Source of the DNA: JBOHTO01 sp050733695
Lineage (GTDB): Bacteria; Gemmatimonadota; Gemmatimonadetes; Gemmatimonadales; Gemmatimonadaceae
DNA: 64,000 nucleotides
Assembly: GCA_050733695.1 (NCBI GenBank)
Contig: JBOHTO010000135.1
Span: 1 to 64,000 of the forward strand
Reading direction: 5' to 3'
Positions 26,437-34,142 of the stretch are shown one piece after another; the stretch's first letter is position 1; every line of letters starts with the position of its first letter. Under the pieces are notes generated by a model, which saw only the letters and a list, made by a program, of their open reading frames with translations, had not been told where the DNA came from and did not search any database. The position numbers were made by a program, and so were the translations under genes.

Positions 26437-27414
26437 TCAGTATCCCGCCAGATGTCTCGCTGCGCGAACGATGTCCGACGTCTGCGGCAGCACATAATCC
26501 TCCAGTGGAGGCGAATACGGGAGCGGCACGTCGGCGGCTGTGACACGCATGATCGGCGCATCGAGCCATTCGAACACCTGCTCGTTGATCCGCGCCGCGA
26601 TCTCGCCCGCCACACCCCCCGTGCGCGTATCCTCATGCACGATGAGTACCCGGTTCGTCTTCTTCACTGTTGCCACGATCGCCGCGTCGTCCATCGGCAG
26701 AAGCGAGCGCAGGTCCAGCACCTCGACGGACAGCCCGTCCTCGTTCGCGAGCTGTTCCGCCGCCTCGAGCGCTTTCCACACGGTGGCCGCGTAGGTGATC
26801 ACCGACAGATCCGTTCCCTCCCTGGCGATTCGCGCCTTGCCAATGGGCACGACGTGATCGCCCGCCGGCATTTCCTCCTTGATGCGACGGTACAGATACT
26901 TGTGCTCGAAGAAGAGCACGCAGTCGTCATCGCGTATGGCCGCCTTGAGAAGCCCCTTTGCATCGCTGGCCGTTGCGGGGTACACGATCTTGAGACCGGG
27001 GGTGTGCAGGAAGGCAGCCTCCGGGTTCTGCGAATGGAAGGGACCACCCCGCACGTAGCCACCGCTCGGCCCGCGCACGACCATGGGGCACGGAAGGAAG
27101 GCTCGATAGCGAGCCGTCGCCACGTAGTTCGTCAGCATGTCGTAGGCACACGAGATGAAATCAATGAACTGCATCTCGCACACCGGGCGCAATCCCATGT
27201 GCGCCGCACCGGCGGCGGCACCGACGATCGCGGCCTCCGATATCGGAGTGTCGATCACACGCGCCTCCCCGAACGCTTCCATCAGGCCATCGGTCACCTT
27301 GAACGCGCCGCCGTAGGCACCGATGTCCTCGCCGAGGCAGAAGACGTTCTCGTCACGCTGCATCTCCTCGAAGAGGGCCTGGCGGATCGCCTCGAGGTAC
27401 GTCGTCTCAGCCAT
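26437..27414 (-). CDS. 2-oxoacid dehydrogenase E1 beta subunit
   Basis: 325 residues from ATG 27414, which gives the usual MAETTYLEAIRQAL start; the longer reading adds 10 residues. It holds the transketolase pyrimidine domain (FCLGEDIG, DTPISE) and the C-terminal transketolase domain. It forms the alpha2beta2 thiamine-diphosphate enzyme with the upstream alpha gene, which it overlaps by 8 bp. Similar subunits serve branched-chain oxoacids, acetoin or pyruvate. Confidence 0.94.
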   Translation of the reverse strand: MAETTYLEAIRQALFEEMQRDENVFCLGEDIGAYGGAFKVTDGLMEAFGEARVIDTPISEAAIVGAAAGAAHMGLRPVCEMQFIDFISCAYDMLTNYVATARYRAFLPCPMVVRGPSGGYVRGGPFHSQNPEAAFLHTPGLKIVYPATASDAKGLLKAAIRDDDCVLFFEHKYLYRRIKEEMPAGDHVVPIGKARIAREGTDLSVITYAATVWKALEAAEQLANEDGLSVEVLDLRSLLPMDDAAIVATVKKTNRVLIVHEDTRTGGVAGEIAARINEQVFEWLDAPIMRVTAADVPLPYSPPLEDYVLPQTSDIVRAARHLAGY

Positions 27415-28573
27415 CGTGCGTCCCCCAGCCGGCGGGTCGCTCATTCACCGCCACCGCGGCACGAACTCCTTCGCGAAACCAGAGCGGCTCCGCTTCCGCC
27501 GGATCAGCGTACACGCCGCGGAGCGCGTCCGCCGGCTCGGGCATCGGGGACCGGTCCGCCGCATCCGTCGCCTCGTCGATCTCGCTCACGACGCGCCGAT
27601 CCATCCGTTCGATTTCGGTCCGCTTCACTCCCTCGCCGAGGAGCAACTGCACGTAGCGATCGACCGGATCGTTCCCGCGCTCCCAGCGCTCGATCTCGCC
27701 CGGCGGCACGTAGGACTGGCTGTCGTGCTCCGCGTGACCCTTGCGCCTGTAGGTGATGAGCTCGATCAGGGTCACGCCCTCGCCGCGACGGGCCCGCTCG
27801 ACCGCACGCTTCGTAACCTCGTACGTGGCCAGAACGTCGTTGCCATCCGCCTGCTCGCCCGGCACGCCATAGGCGAGCGCCTTGTCACGAAATGATGCAG
27901 ACGCGGTCTGCCGCGAGATCGGTGTCGAGTATGCGTACCCGTTGTTCTCGACGACGACCACGAGCGGACAACGCTGCACCGCCGCGAAGTTGATCCCCTC
28001 GTGGAATGCGCCGGTGGATGTCGCTCCATCTCCCACGTAGACGAGGCCGACTCGCTTCTCGCCCCGCATGCGGAAGGACAGAGTGACGCCGGCCATCACC
28101 GGAACCATGTCACCGAGGTGTGATATCTGGCCGATGAAACCGCGGTCCGTGCTGCCGAAATGGATGTTGAGTTCGCGCCCCCTGGTAGGCGAATCGCCCC
28201 GCGCCATGTACTGCCGGATGATCTCCACGGGCGTTGCGCCGTGTACGAGCATCGACCCGAGATTGCGGATGAGCGGCGACAGGATGTCTCCCCTGCCACG
28301 ATCGAGAGCGTACGCGCTTCCCACGGCGTCGGCTTCCTGGCCCAGGGATCGGAACAGCCCGCCGACCACCTTCGTCTGCCGGTAGAGGTTCACCAGTCGC
28401 TCCTCGAGCGAACGAGTGAGCCGCATGTAGTAATACAGCTCGAGTCTGTTCTCCCGCGTGAGCGTACCGGAGGCGTCGCTCTTCTTCCGCGCCGGCTGGC
28501 GCTTCGTCCTGCCGGCCTGGCGCGCAGCGCGCGGAGGAGTCGCCGTCGACCGGGAGGGCGGAACGGGGCTCAT
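27407..28573 (-). CDS. 2-oxoacid dehydrogenase E1 alpha subunit
   Basis: 388 residues. The thiamine diphosphate motif GDGATSTGAFHEG...ENN is plain (about 184-213), and YRRKGHAEHD matches the phosphorylation-loop region of alpha subunits. The first 35 residues are basic and Pro-rich, a nonconserved tail. It is the first gene of the E1/E2 set; a lipoamide dehydrogenase (E3) is not in the window. Start codon overlaps the preceding stop by one base. Confidence 0.94.
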   Translation of the reverse strand: MSPVPPSRSTATPPRAARQAGRTKRQPARKKSDASGTLTRENRLELYYYMRLTRSLEERLVNLYRQTKVVGGLFRSLGQEADAVGSAYALDRGRGDILSPLIRNLGSMLVHGATPVEIIRQYMARGDSPTRGRELNIHFGSTDRGFIGQISHLGDMVPVMAGVTLSFRMRGEKRVGLVYVGDGATSTGAFHEGINFAAVQRCPLVVVVENNGYAYSTPISRQTASASFRDKALAYGVPGEQADGNDVLATYEVTKRAVERARRGEGVTLIELITYRRKGHAEHDSQSYVPPGEIERWERGNDPVDRYVQLLLGEGVKRTEIERMDRRVVSEIDEATDAADRSPMPEPADALRGVYADPAEAEPLWFREGVRAAVAVNERPAGWGTHDG

Positions 28574-28866
28574 CAGTACGCCGCTTCGAGTCGGTGCGTC
28601 GGGTCGGCTTGCCGGTGCAACTCCACGAAGAAGCCCTTGACGTTGCGATCCATCCGACTCTCGCCCATCTGGTCGGTCTCCGCCTCGACGAACGTGTAAT
28701 GTCCCCCTTCCGGCTTCACCGTCACCCGGACCGTGCCGAGGGCGCCGGAGAAACTGCGCATGCGCGATGCTGCGGCGGTCTGTTCCAGCGCGAGCGCGGG
28801 GAAGAAACGGTCCGCGGCGGCAATGACGTCCGCAGGTACGAGCTGCGTACGGAAGAAGTGCCGCAT
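28573..28866 (-). CDS. Small hypothetical protein upstream of E1 alpha
   Basis: 97 residues from an ATG that overlaps the stop of the lipoprotein gene (ATGA); longer readings of the frame are shadows. Not recognised. It contains RVTVKPEGGHYTFVEAETDQ, a beta-hairpin-like stretch. Translational coupling to E1 alpha is the only clue. Confidence 0.6.
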   Translation of the reverse strand: MRHFFRTQLVPADVIAAADRFFPALALEQTAAASRMRSFSGALGTVRVTVKPEGGHYTFVEAETDQMGESRMDRNVKGFFVELHRQADPTHRLEAAY

Positions 28867-29315
28867 CAGTACTGGACCGGCTCGTTCCGCGCCGCCATCA
28901 CATCCTGCGTCCAGTCGACACGCTCCAGGGCCTCCGTGGAATCGAGTCGAAAGCGGATGGCCATGGCCCAGGTGCCGGAGGTGATGAAGTTCAACGTTCC
29001 GTAATAGCTCCCGAGCTCCGGACCGGGCAGGAGTGCGTCCCATGTGTTCGCACCATCCTGGCTGCTCGCGAATATCTGACCCTCGCCATTCTCGATGGGC
29101 TGTCGTGTCTCCTTGTCGCGCACGATGACCCTGTATCGCGCAGGTTCGCGTGCATGCGGAGGAATCGGGTCGGTGGAGACGGTGAAGGCGAAGCTCTCGC
29201 TGCCTGCGCGATAGTCGGTCGAGCGCGCGGTGGGACCGCACGCGTTCGACAGGGCGCCTGCAACGATGACTCCGACCACGACGGCGAAGCGGAGACGTGA
29301 GGAAGCGGGCTGCAT
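28866..29315 (-). CDS. Lipoprotein with a YtkA/FixH-like beta domain
   Basis: 149 residues. The signal peptide ends in lipobox SNAC (Cys26). The remainder (AFTVSTDPIPPHAREPARYRV and later GSYYGTLNFITSGTWAMAIRF) has the outline of YtkA-like beta-sandwich domains, but the match is weak. It starts 6 bp downstream of the inositol-phosphate synthase gene. Confidence 0.6.
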   Translation of the reverse strand: MQPASSRLRFAVVVGVIVAGALSNACGPTARSTDYRAGSESFAFTVSTDPIPPHAREPARYRVIVRDKETRQPIENGEGQIFASSQDGANTWDALLPGPELGSYYGTLNFITSGTWAMAIRFRLDSTEALERVDWTQDVMAARNEPVQY

Positions 29316-29321
29316 CTGACC

Positions 29322-30683
29322 TTACCTGTAGTATTCCAGTCCCAGGTGGGTGATCTGCTCCTCACCCATGAGATGGCGGAGAGTGTTCTTGAGTTTCGTC
29401 TGCTGGATGAAGAGATCGTGTTCCGGCTGAAGGCCCTGTGCCGCCATCGGGCTCTTGTAGTAGAAGGAAAGCCACTCCTGGATGCCGCTCATCCCGCTGC
29501 GCTGCGCGAAGTCGGAGAAGAGGGCGAGGTCGAGGACGAGCGGCGCGGCGAGGATGGAATCCCTGCAGAGAAAGTTCACTTTAATCTGCATCGGGTAGCC
29601 CATCCAGCCGACGATATCGATGTTGTCCCATCCCTCCTTGTTGTCCCCGCGCGGCGGATAGTAGTTGATCCGCACGACGTGCGAGAAATCCTTGTACAGA
29701 TCGGGGTAGAGCTCCGGTTGAAGGATCGTGTGCAGGACGCTGAGCTTGGACTCCTCCTTGGTCTTGAAGGATGCAGGATCGTCGAGAACCTCGCCATCGC
29801 GGTTGCCCAGAATATTGGTCGAGTACCAGCCCTCGAGCCCGAGCATGCGCGCCTTGAGCCCGGGCGCTATGATCGTCTTCATCCAGGTCTGTCCGGTCTT
29901 GAAATCCTTGCCCGAAACGGGCACGCCGCGATCGGCCGCGAGCCGGATGAGGCAGGGCATGTCGACCGTCAGATTGGGCGCGCCGTTGGCGAAAGGCACA
30001 CCTTCCATGATCGCCGCATACGCATACAGCATCGAGGGAGCGATCGCATCGTCGTTCCGCTCCATCGCCCGCTCGAACTGCTCCAGCGTCGCGTGCTGCG
30101 GGCCGGCCTTGATGAAAACCTCCGTGGAGGCGCACCACACGATGACCAGCCGGTCGAGCCGGTGCTTCGACTTGAAATCGCGAATGTCCTGCCGCAACTG
30201 CTCGGCCAGATCCCTCTTCGTCTTGCCCTTCTTGACGTTCTCGCCGTGTATACGCGCCACATACCTGTTGTCGAAGACGGCCGGCATCGGTTTGATGCCG
30301 CGGAGAAAATCCGCGACCGGGTGCAGATCACCGTGCTCGAGCACACCGGCCTTCTCCGCCGCCGCGTACGCGTCGTCCGCGATGGGGTCCCAGCCGCCGA
30401 AGACGAGGTCGTCCAGCGATGCGAGAGGTACGAATTCGCGGATGAGTGGCGATCTGTTCTCGGTTCTCTTGCCCAGACGGATCGTTGCCATCTGCGTCAG
30501 CGAACCGATCGGATTCGACAGGCCGCGGCGGATGCTCTCGACTCCGGCCATGAAGGTGGTGGCAACCGCTCCGAGTCCGGGCGTCAGGACCCCCAGCCGA
30601 CCCCCTGCCGGCAGCGGTGGGCGGGCGGGGGCCGCTTCGTGGCTGTCACCGTGACGGGGCTCGGGACGCTTCACTCGATTCAT
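29322..30683 (-). CDS. ino1: Myo-inositol-1-phosphate synthase
   Basis: 453 residues. It cyclises glucose-6-phosphate to inositol-1-phosphate with NAD+. Family features visible are the Rossmann opening GVLTPGLGAVATT, the NPIGSLTQMATIRLG region, the long catalytic domain with FANGAPNLTVDMP and SGKDFKTGQTWMK, and WDNIDIVGWMG. The ATG overlaps the stop of the CDP-alcohol gene (ATGA), so the pair is translated together, pointing to inositol lipid synthesis. Confidence 0.95.
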   Translation of the reverse strand: MNRVKRPEPRHGDSHEAAPARPPLPAGGRLGVLTPGLGAVATTFMAGVESIRRGLSNPIGSLTQMATIRLGKRTENRSPLIREFVPLASLDDLVFGGWDPIADDAYAAAEKAGVLEHGDLHPVADFLRGIKPMPAVFDNRYVARIHGENVKKGKTKRDLAEQLRQDIRDFKSKHRLDRLVIVWCASTEVFIKAGPQHATLEQFERAMERNDDAIAPSMLYAYAAIMEGVPFANGAPNLTVDMPCLIRLAADRGVPVSGKDFKTGQTWMKTIIAPGLKARMLGLEGWYSTNILGNRDGEVLDDPASFKTKEESKLSVLHTILQPELYPDLYKDFSHVVRINYYPPRGDNKEGWDNIDIVGWMGYPMQIKVNFLCRDSILAAPLVLDLALFSDFAQRSGMSGIQEWLSFYYKSPMAAQGLQPEHDLFIQQTKLKNTLRHLMGEEQITHLGLEYYR

Positions 30684-31429
30684 TCTCCCTCGAGGATGGA
30701 CCGCTGTGCGGCGCCGTCGAAGGCCGCACGCGAGTGGCCCGCGGTGTCCCTGCCGGAACGGGGCGGAGGCACGGGCTCGCGCGCCGGCTCGGGCGTCCGA
30801 TCATGACCTGGTTCGGGAACCGCAGTCGCGCGATGCACGACGACGATGCGTTGTACGACCGTTATCCACGCAGTCGCGGCCAGCAATACGATTATGGTCT
30901 TGAGCACGAGCCCATCCAGGGCCAACCCGAAAAACGCCTGTGGCGCCGAGAGAAGAACGACCCGCTCGGGGCGCTGCATGATTCCGATCTTCGCATCCAC
31001 CCCAAGGCTTTCCGCGCGCGCCCGCGTGTACGAGACCATGAACGCACCCACCAGCGCGATGAGCGTCACAGCGACCATGGAGATGCTGCGATGCGCGAGG
31101 CTCGAAGCCCAGAAGATTGCGAGTCCGCCGAGCACAGCGCCATCGGCCACGCGATCGAGCGTCGAGTCGAAGAACGCGCCGAATGATGTGGTCCGGTTGG
31201 TCCCCCGGGCGACGACGCCGTCCAGCACGTCGAAGATGGCCGTGAGACCCAGCAGCCACCCTGCGGTGCGAATGTATCCGGCGCCGTAGATGGCGCCCGC
31301 CGTCGCCGCACACAATGTCCCGAGCATCGTGATCGTATTGGGATTCACCCGGTGCCGGATCATCCACAACGCTACGGGATTGACCAGGCGCAGATATCCG
31401 TTCTTGATCCAGTCGGGGAGAATCTTCAT
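30680..31429 (-). CDS. CDP-alcohol phosphatidyltransferase, probably phosphatidylinositol-phosphate synthase
   Basis: 249 residues with several membrane segments. The CDP-alcohol motif D-x2-DG-x2-AR-x8-G-x3-D-x3-D is intact (D67, D70, G71, R75, G84, D88, D92). The C-terminal 45 residues are Pro/Arg-rich and probably cytoplasmic. Because it immediately precedes inositol-phosphate synthase, it most likely transfers CDP-diacylglycerol onto inositol-1-phosphate, as in actinobacterial and archaeal PIP synthases; this substrate is inferred from context. Confidence 0.85.
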   Translation of the reverse strand: MKILPDWIKNGYLRLVNPVALWMIRHRVNPNTITMLGTLCAATAGAIYGAGYIRTAGWLLGLTAIFDVLDGVVARGTNRTTSFGAFFDSTLDRVADGAVLGGLAIFWASSLAHRSISMVAVTLIALVGAFMVSYTRARAESLGVDAKIGIMQRPERVVLLSAPQAFFGLALDGLVLKTIIVLLAATAWITVVQRIVVVHRATAVPEPGHDRTPEPAREPVPPPRSGRDTAGHSRAAFDGAAQRSILEGE

Positions 31430-31629
31430 TCAGATGGAAGGCGATCTGGTGACGCGCACTCAGCGCTCCGGACACGTTGCCGCCGGCGGCGGTGACGCAG
31501 GACGTGCATGACAAAGAAAGGCCGGAGCATCGCTCCGGCCTCCAAAGTTACCCCCGCAATTTGACCGTAGCAACTGTCGTGAGTCGTCTTGCACTCACAT
31601 TTGACGGGGTGAAGCGCAGCAATTCGCCG
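31430..31629. other. Intergenic region between the small lipoprotein and the CDP-alcohol gene
   Basis: 200 bases, containing the terminator hairpin listed at 31520-31540. Upstream of the CDP-alcohol start there is no obvious SD or promoter motif. Confidence 0.4.
31511..31540 (-). terminator. Rho-independent terminator for the small lipoprotein gene
   Basis: Perfect 9-bp stem GGCCGGAGC (31520-31528) with GCTCCGGCC (31532-31540) around a 3-base loop. On the minus strand it is followed by TTTCTTTGT, so it ends the transcript of the 110-residue gene whose stop is 90 bases upstream. Confidence 0.7.
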
Positions 31630-31962
31630 TCACGGTACCTGCCATGCGTACATCCCCGAGAGCATCACGTTCGTCTTCGAGTAGGTGCTCTCACCATCCG
31701 CGGTCGTCGCACGCAGCGTCACCGACGATCCGCTCGCGATTCCGCCAGCTCGAAGCATCTCGTCCGAGTTCGCGTTCACGCGCCCGAGGAAGAGATCTGT
31801 GCCACCGCTCACAACGTACACGTCCACCGCCTGGCTGAGATTGTTCGTCATATGAACGGAAACGTCCGACATCTCTGAACCGGGTGTCGTGTTGACCTCG
31901 ACCGCGCGTGAGCACGCGGCGAGAACAGCCACCAGCAGCACGGATGCGATGATCTTCATCAT
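31630..31962 (-). CDS. Small secreted lipoprotein
   Basis: 110 residues. The chosen ATG at 31962 follows an AGGAG site seven bases upstream; the second ATG at 31959 is possible. The signal peptide ends in VLAAC (lipobox). The mature part (VEVNTTPGSEMSDVSVHMTNNLSQ) is beta-rich and unrecognised. It diverges from the NagZ-like gene and ends at a clear terminator, so it is monocistronic. Confidence 0.72.
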   Translation of the reverse strand: MMKIIASVLLVAVLAACSRAVEVNTTPGSEMSDVSVHMTNNLSQAVDVYVVSGGTDLFLGRVNANSDEMLRAGGIASGSSVTLRATTADGESTYSKTNVMLSGMYAWQVP

Positions 31963-32160
31963 GTCGCCTCTCCTGGAAAGGTCTCGTTGTTTGTCGTTCA
32001 TGGCAGTACTACTGCCGACGGCGCTTGCAAGACACATGCTTGACGGTCCGGACCCGTCGCGTTCCATCAGACGCATCTTTTCGCCAACCGCCCCGTGCCC
32101 GTATTATGATTGTGCAGCCCGCCCGCCCTTCGCCCGTCCCTTGCTCCGTCCGCCCAGCCG
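31963..32160. other. Divergent promoter region
   Basis: 198 bases between the small lipoprotein (minus) and the first glycosidase (plus). It contains a TATTAT hexamer (32102-32107), about 53 bases before the glycosidase ATG, that could be a -10 box, though no good -35 lies 17 bases upstream. A 15-bp palindrome is listed separately. Confidence 0.45.
32002..32016. promoter_or_regulatory. Candidate operator palindrome
   Basis: GGCAGTA-C-TACTGCC is a perfect inverted repeat with 7-bp arms and a 1-bp centre. It lies between the divergent small lipoprotein and the murein/amino-sugar cluster and could be a repressor site controlling either side. Confidence 0.4.
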
Positions 32161-34113
32161 ATGCACAAGATATCGCCACGACCCGTCCTTATCCTTGCGA
32201 TCGCGGCTGCCTCGGCCGCGGCGTGCCGGCAGCCACGGACCGGGGAGACAGCGCCCGTGTCGTCCCCAGGCGCCCTCCCCACCGCCCCCGCCCCCGGCGC
32301 AGCACCCCGGACCGCGGCGCGACCGGGGGCTGACCGGGCGCCGGCTGGAGGTTGGCGTGTTCCGGTCTCTCCGATCGACGGCGCTCCGATGAATGTCGCC
32401 GTCGGCACACCACTCGGCGCGGCGCAGCAGCGATGGGTGGACAGCACGCTCGCCACGCTCTCGCTCAGGGAGCAGGTCGGGCAGATGGTCATGATGTGGA
32501 TCCTCGGCGATTACACCAACGTCCACGACGCGAGCTACGAACAGATCGTCCAGTGGGTGACCGAGGACCGGATCGGCGGTGTCAGCATGTCGCTCGGCTC
32601 TCCCATCGAAGTCGCTGTCAAGCTGAATGACCTCCAGGAGCTGGTTACGGTTCCGCTGCTCGTTTCCGCTGACCTGGAACCGTCGCTTGGCCGACTGGAG
32701 GGGGGCGTCTTCCTCCCGTACATGCTCACAGGCGGGAGCGCCACCGTCATTCCGAGCAACATGGCCATCGGGGCGACAGGCGATACCACGCTCGCGTATC
32801 GGGCCGGCGCCGTAATCGGCAGGGAAGCACGCGCATTGGGGATTCACCTCGCGTTCGCGCCGACGGTCGACGTCAACAGCAATCCGGCCAACCCCGTGAT
32901 CAACACCCGGTCCTTTGGCGAGGACCCATACGCAGTCGCCCGACTTTCGGCCGCATTCGTTCGGGGAGTTCAGGACCAGGGAGTCGCGGCCACCCCGAAG
33001 CACTTTCCGGGGCACGGCGACACCGACACGGATTCGCACAACGCGCTCCCGGTCGTGACCTCCGATCGCGCCCGGCTGGACTCCGTCGAGCTCGTGCCAT
33101 TCGAGGCTGCGATCGCCGCCGGGGCCGCCACGATCATGACGGCCCACATAGCGCTGCCCGCGGTCGATCCCGACAGTACGCCGGCTACACTCGCGCCGGT
33201 GATCGTCACCGATCTGCTGCGCGACTCGCTCGGCTTCGAGGGAGTTGCGGTCACGGACGCCCTCACCATGGAGGCGGTCGGCGAGGGATACCCCGTTGAA
33301 CGGAGCACGGTGCTCGCGGTGAAGGCGGGGGCCGACATACTTCTCAAGCCGAGCGACATACCGCGCGCCATTGACGCGGTCGTGGCCGCCGTGGAGAGCG
33401 GGGAGATCGCTCGCGAAAGGATCGAGCGATCGGTGCGGCGCGTGCTCGAGCTCAAGGCGCGGAGCGGAGCCGCTGCCCGCCCCACGGTCTCGCTCGATGT
33501 GCTGCGGCGTATCGTGGGCGCGCCGGAACATTGGGCCGTGGCACACGAGATCGCGGAGCGCGCCATAACGCTTGTAAGGGACAGCGCCGGGCTGGTACCC
33601 GTCGCCGGTGCGCACGACGCGTTCGTCGTGATCTACGCATCCGACACGGACCTCGAGGCGGGGCGCACCTTCATCGCCGAGCTTGGCACACTCGGCCTGC
33701 GCGTGCGCTCGGAGAGAATCGGCCCGGAGACATTTGCGGCTCGTCTCAATTCGCTTGCGCTTGCCGCTCGCGATGCCGACCGCATCATCATCGCGACGAA
33801 CGTGAGACGCTTTCAGGGAGAGGGCCGGAACGCCATCGCTCCGCAGGTCGCGAGCTGGATCGACGCGCTCGCGGCGGACGCCCCCGTGATCGTTGTCGCC
33901 AACGGGAATCCGTACGTCATCGCTCAGTTCCCCAACGTCGACACATACATCACGACGTACGGAATTGGCGAATCACTGGAGCGAGCTGCAGCGCGCGCCC
34001 TCGCCGGCGCGGCTCCGATCGGCGGGCGGACACCGATCTCGCTTCCGGGCTATTTCGAACTGAGCGATGGAATCCAGCTCACTGGCGGGAACGAGTTGAG
34101 CAAGGGCAGGTGA
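32161..34113 (+). CDS. Exported GH3 beta-N-acetylhexosaminidase, NagZ-like lipoprotein
   Basis: 650 residues. The ATG at 32161 gives a signal peptide ending in lipobox SAAAC. GH3 N-domain (about 90-420): the NagZ signature KHFPGHGDTDTDSH is at 280-293, supplying the Asp291/His293 acid-base dyad, and the nucleophile is D366 in AVTDALTM. A GH3 C-terminal domain follows, absent from cytosolic NagZ. It would cleave beta-1,4 GlcNAc from murein fragments outside the cytoplasm. It is the first gene of the plus-strand cluster. Confidence 0.9.
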   Translation: MHKISPRPVLILAIAAASAAACRQPRTGETAPVSSPGALPTAPAPGAAPRTAARPGADRAPAGGWRVPVSPIDGAPMNVAVGTPLGAAQQRWVDSTLATLSLREQVGQMVMMWILGDYTNVHDASYEQIVQWVTEDRIGGVSMSLGSPIEVAVKLNDLQELVTVPLLVSADLEPSLGRLEGGVFLPYMLTGGSATVIPSNMAIGATGDTTLAYRAGAVIGREARALGIHLAFAPTVDVNSNPANPVINTRSFGEDPYAVARLSAAFVRGVQDQGVAATPKHFPGHGDTDTDSHNALPVVTSDRARLDSVELVPFEAAIAAGAATIMTAHIALPAVDPDSTPATLAPVIVTDLLRDSLGFEGVAVTDALTMEAVGEGYPVERSTVLAVKAGADILLKPSDIPRAIDAVVAAVESGEIARERIERSVRRVLELKARSGAAARPTVSLDVLRRIVGAPEHWAVAHEIAERAITLVRDSAGLVPVAGAHDAFVVIYASDTDLEAGRTFIAELGTLGLRVRSERIGPETFAARLNSLALAARDADRIIIATNVRRFQGEGRNAIAPQVASWIDALAADAPVIVVANGNPYVIAQFPNVDTYITTYGIGESLERAAARALAGAAPIGGRTPISLPGYFELSDGIQLTGGNELSKGR

Positions 34114-34142
34114 GCGGCGCACCCGACGGGCGCGAGCCCGTC

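Noticed and set aside
33531..34109. N-terminal extension of the GH3-beta-lactamase gene
   Set aside because: It lies inside the NagZ-like gene and would have no signal peptide; the later starts fit the lipobox.
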